Assembly: GCA_947259865.1 (NCBI GenBank)
Contig: CAMYNZ010000237.1
Coordinates: 1-6,018 of the forward strand
DNA: 6,018 nucleotides
Source: an uncultured Desulfobacterales bacterium
GTDB taxonomy: Bacteria; Desulfobacterota; Desulfobacteria; Desulfobacterales; G020354645
Direction of reading: 5' to 3'
This document shows, in pieces, positions 4,342 to 6,018 of this stretch. Position 1 is the first letter of the stretch, and each line of letters opens with the position of its first letter. Made by a program: the position numbers and the translations under genes. Under the pieces are notes generated by a model, which searched no databases, was not told where the DNA came from, and saw only the letters and a list, made by a program, of their open reading frames with translations.

Positions 4342-5709
4342 TTATTTCGGATGACTGACGATAAAACAGGTATCGGTGGCCACACTGCCGGAACCAGCAG
4401 GCCGCCCTGAACCGCTGTACTCACTGGTTGCGGGTTGAACCACTCCCAGACCGCGGACCCGAATCGCATCCTGTGAATTTTCGGTAACCGCCGTAATATA
4501 TTGACCCGTGGCCCGTTTCAAAAGTTCGTCAATGTCCGTAAACTGTTTTTCGGAACAAACCACCGTAACGACGTCTTTGCCAAAGGGCGGTATGATTTCA
4601 AGCTCCCCGTGTTTGCCGATAATCTTGTTTTCACCGGCCGGCAGCCAATTGTCTCTGTCGTGTGGATTGGGGAAAAGCATGATATTCATCCTTTTTTCGC
4701 CACTGCGGCTTTCCCCGAACGAAGTAACATAGATTACTTTGATATAGCAGCCCCTGGATGCCTGCACCTGAAACCGGATTTTTTCACCGGCATAGTAGTC
4801 CGCGCCCTGCCCTTTTTCCGGTTCAATATTCACCTGTAAAGTTGAGGTGCTTTCCTGACGTTTTACATCATCATCGGTAAGGGCCAGGAAATAGTCCTTC
4901 TGTATCTTGCCGGAAATTTGTTCCAGGAGATCCTGCAGCATTTTATTCTGGCGTATGATTCCCGCAATTTGCTGACTCTGGGCCTGTTGAGCGCTTTCCA
5001 TTCTTTTGGCCTGCTTCTGCCGGTTTTGCTTCAGTATATTTATTTGGTCGTGAATCAGCGCATACTCATTTTTTGTCTCAGCACCCGCGGAACTGACCTT
5101 TTTATCAATGGTGACAAGCAATTTCTCGAAATGCTGCATCCGGTCTGCGTAAATCTGCATATTGTGGTTCAACAAAGATGATATCTTCTTGATTCCTTTA
5201 AAAATCTCCTCCTGTCTGTTTTCCAGACGATCGACAACCTGATTGACAAACTTCTGCTCCTCCAGCTGTCGATCGGCCTTCTTTTTGTCGATGACCACCA
5301 GCACCCAGTAGCGCTGCCGCCTGGCATCCTGCCATTTTTGTTTTTCCTCTACGCCGGACAATACCTTGCGTGTGCTGACAAAAAGAGAAGATGCTACCTG
5401 CTGTTCCTCGTAGTCTCCCTTTGCGACAATCCGATCCTCAAACTGCGACTTTATCGACACCGAGAGTCTGTAGCACAGTTCATCCAGGGCCCGGTCTTTG
5501 GCAAGCCTTGTGGCCGCATAGTCCGGTCTTTTTCCTTTATAGGGTGCAAAACTGGCGCCATAGTACACCCCGGGCAGCTTCAGGGTTCCATCCAGATGTT
5601 TCTGGAGCCAGGCCGGTTTGATGGCCAAAACCCTGGTAGGCGTAAAAATCAGAAAAATACATAGCATTATTGCCAATCGGTAAGACGTTGTGGATTTATT
5701 TGTGACCAT
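4342..5709 (-). CDS. Secreted LPP20-like / coiled-coil / DUF4384 envelope protein
   Basis: A 455-residue protein convergent with trxB. ATG 5709 is chosen because GAGAGG (5721-5716) is spaced six bases from it and a signal peptide follows directly. A TTG at 5739 would add ten residues in front. Residues 1-29 are a signal peptide (VLA cleavage, hydrophobic core 12-23). The cysteine in the core is not in a lipobox, so this is not an obvious lipoprotein. Residues about 33-145 resemble an LPP20/FlgT-N-like domain: GVYYGASF, then A-x-x-R-A-L-D-E-L, a Ser-rich stretch, LSGVEEKQKW and YWVLVVIDKK. Residues about 148-272 are Gln- and Lys-rich heptad-like coiled coil. Residues about 288-400 resemble DUF4384 (YYAGEKIRFQVQAS, IMLFPNPHDRDNWLPAGE, IIPPFGKDVVTVVCSEK). 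A Gly/Ser-rich tail closes the protein. Its function is unknown; an envelope or surface-assembly role is inferred from the domains. Confidence 0.82.
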   Translation of the reverse strand: MVTNKSTTSYRLAIMLCIFLIFTPTRVLAIKPAWLQKHLDGTLKLPGVYYGASFAPYKGKRPDYAATRLAKDRALDELCYRLSVSIKSQFEDRIVAKGDYEEQQVASSLFVSTRKVLSGVEEKQKWQDARRQRYWVLVVIDKKKADRQLEEQKFVNQVVDRLENRQEEIFKGIKKISSLLNHNMQIYADRMQHFEKLLVTIDKKVSSAGAETKNEYALIHDQINILKQNRQKQAKRMESAQQAQSQQIAGIIRQNKMLQDLLEQISGKIQKDYFLALTDDDVKRQESTSTLQVNIEPEKGQGADYYAGEKIRFQVQASRGCYIKVIYVTSFGESRSGEKRMNIMLFPNPHDRDNWLPAGENKIIGKHGELEIIPPFGKDVVTVVCSEKQFTDIDELLKRATGQYITAVTENSQDAIRVRGLGVVQPATSEYSGSGRPAGSGSVATDTCFIVSHPK

Positions 5710-5714
5710 CGGTT

Positions 5715-5721
5715 TCCTCTC
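5715..5721 (-). promoter_or_regulatory. Ribosome binding site fixing the start at 5709
   Basis: On the minus strand GAGAGGA precedes ATG 5709 with five to six bases between. The upstream in-frame TTG at 5739 has no comparable site, so the shorter start is preferred. Confidence 0.7.
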
Positions 5722-5982
5722 GATTGTCAGTTTTTGCAACCTGAATAAATTCGGAAACTTATTGACATCACTCGGGGTTTAAATTTCAAGGAAAAACTTC
5801 CGAAAAAGCAATATAAAGTTCAATCGTTGAAATTTATAATCTTCATTTTATTAAATAATGGATTTAATCAAAATATCCTCTAAAGATTAAATTTATTTTA
5901 CAAGAGAATAGAGAATAATTGCAATAAAATCATTAATATCCTTAAAATTTGGCGCCTGCCCCCTGCCTTCTTACCTTACTTT
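5722..5982. other. AT-rich intergenic spacer, no gene seen
   Basis: Apart from the first bases, which carry the leader of the minus-strand gene, this spacer is AT-rich and has no supportable ORF. It contains the inverted repeats TTCGGAA (5750-5756) with TTCCGAA (5798-5804) and ATTTAATC (5862-5869) with GATTAAAT (5885-5892). It also has a GC-rich patch at 5951-5966 built from repeated CCTGCC. I find no consensus minus-strand promoter; the best -35-like TTGAAA (5788-5783) lacks a good -10. Confidence 0.5.
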
Positions 5983-6018
5983 TCAATAATCTCGCACCGG
6001 AACCCCCAGCAACATGCG
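5983..6018 (-). CDS. Possible C-terminal end of a minus-strand gene entering from the right edge
   Basis: On the minus strand the edge bases read RMLLGVPVRDY and then TGA at 5985-5983. Another frame reads to a TAA at about 5978-5976, and a third stays open to about 5948. With 12 codons or so no choice can be made, and it may be non-coding. The jump in GC near 5950 suggests the AT-rich spacer ends about here. Confidence 0.15.
   Translation of the reverse strand, partial: RMLLGVPVRDY

Noticed and set aside
4501..4839. A 112-codon plus-strand frame and other frames antisense to the LPP20/DUF4384 gene
   Set aside because: They are shadows of the minus-strand gene, which has a signal peptide, domain matches and a ribosome binding site.

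Overview
The window looks like an ordinary chromosomal segment from an anaerobic Gram-negative bacterium. The best guess is Desulfobacterota (Desulfobacterales-like). The reasons are the protein styles (a CysZ/EI24-family membrane protein, an exported dienelactone-hydrolase-fold enzyme, a classical NADPH thioredoxin reductase, an LPP20/DUF4384 envelope protein), moderate GC in the genes, and long non-coding spacers with short GC-rich tandem motifs. This is an inference from protein character; no rRNA or tRNA is present to confirm it.

Layout. Positions 1-306 (minus) hold the first 102 codons of an AT-rich, unrecognised protein that runs off the left edge. An AT-rich spacer with a 12-bp direct repeat follows. 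Composition then changes near 480, where a small possible gene remnant lies. A promoter near 584-614 and an 11-codon leader ORF precede an EI24/CysZ-like membrane protein (673-1389). The next spacer (1390-1825) contains an array of about 8-bp tandem units followed by the same unit in opposite orientation, and then a good sigma-70-type promoter for a 66-residue membrane protein (1826-2026). The following spacer (2027-2456) is rich in inverted repeats and could encode a minus-strand small structured RNA or be the relic of a repeated element. An exported dienelactone hydrolase-family protein (2457-3248) and thioredoxin reductase TrxB (3312-4256) form a probable two-gene transcription unit. Converging on them is a secreted 455-residue LPP20-like / coiled-coil / DUF4384 protein (minus, 4342-5709). 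The right end is AT-rich and non-coding apart from a possible gene tail at the very edge.

Functionally, no single pathway ties the window together. TrxB supplies cytoplasmic reducing power to thioredoxin. The hydrolase has a cysteine nucleophile and a signal peptide, so it would act outside the cytoplasm. The EI24 and 66-residue proteins are inner-membrane proteins, and the LPP20/DUF4384 protein is envelope-located. I found no convincing novel defence or mobile system. The most interesting signals are in the spacers: the structured 2099-2290 region, the inverting short-repeat array, the leader ORF overlapping the EI24 start, and the direct repeats in front of the left-edge gene. Three starts were moved from upstream TTG codons to ATG codons with better ribosome binding sites (673, 3312 and minus-strand 5709).
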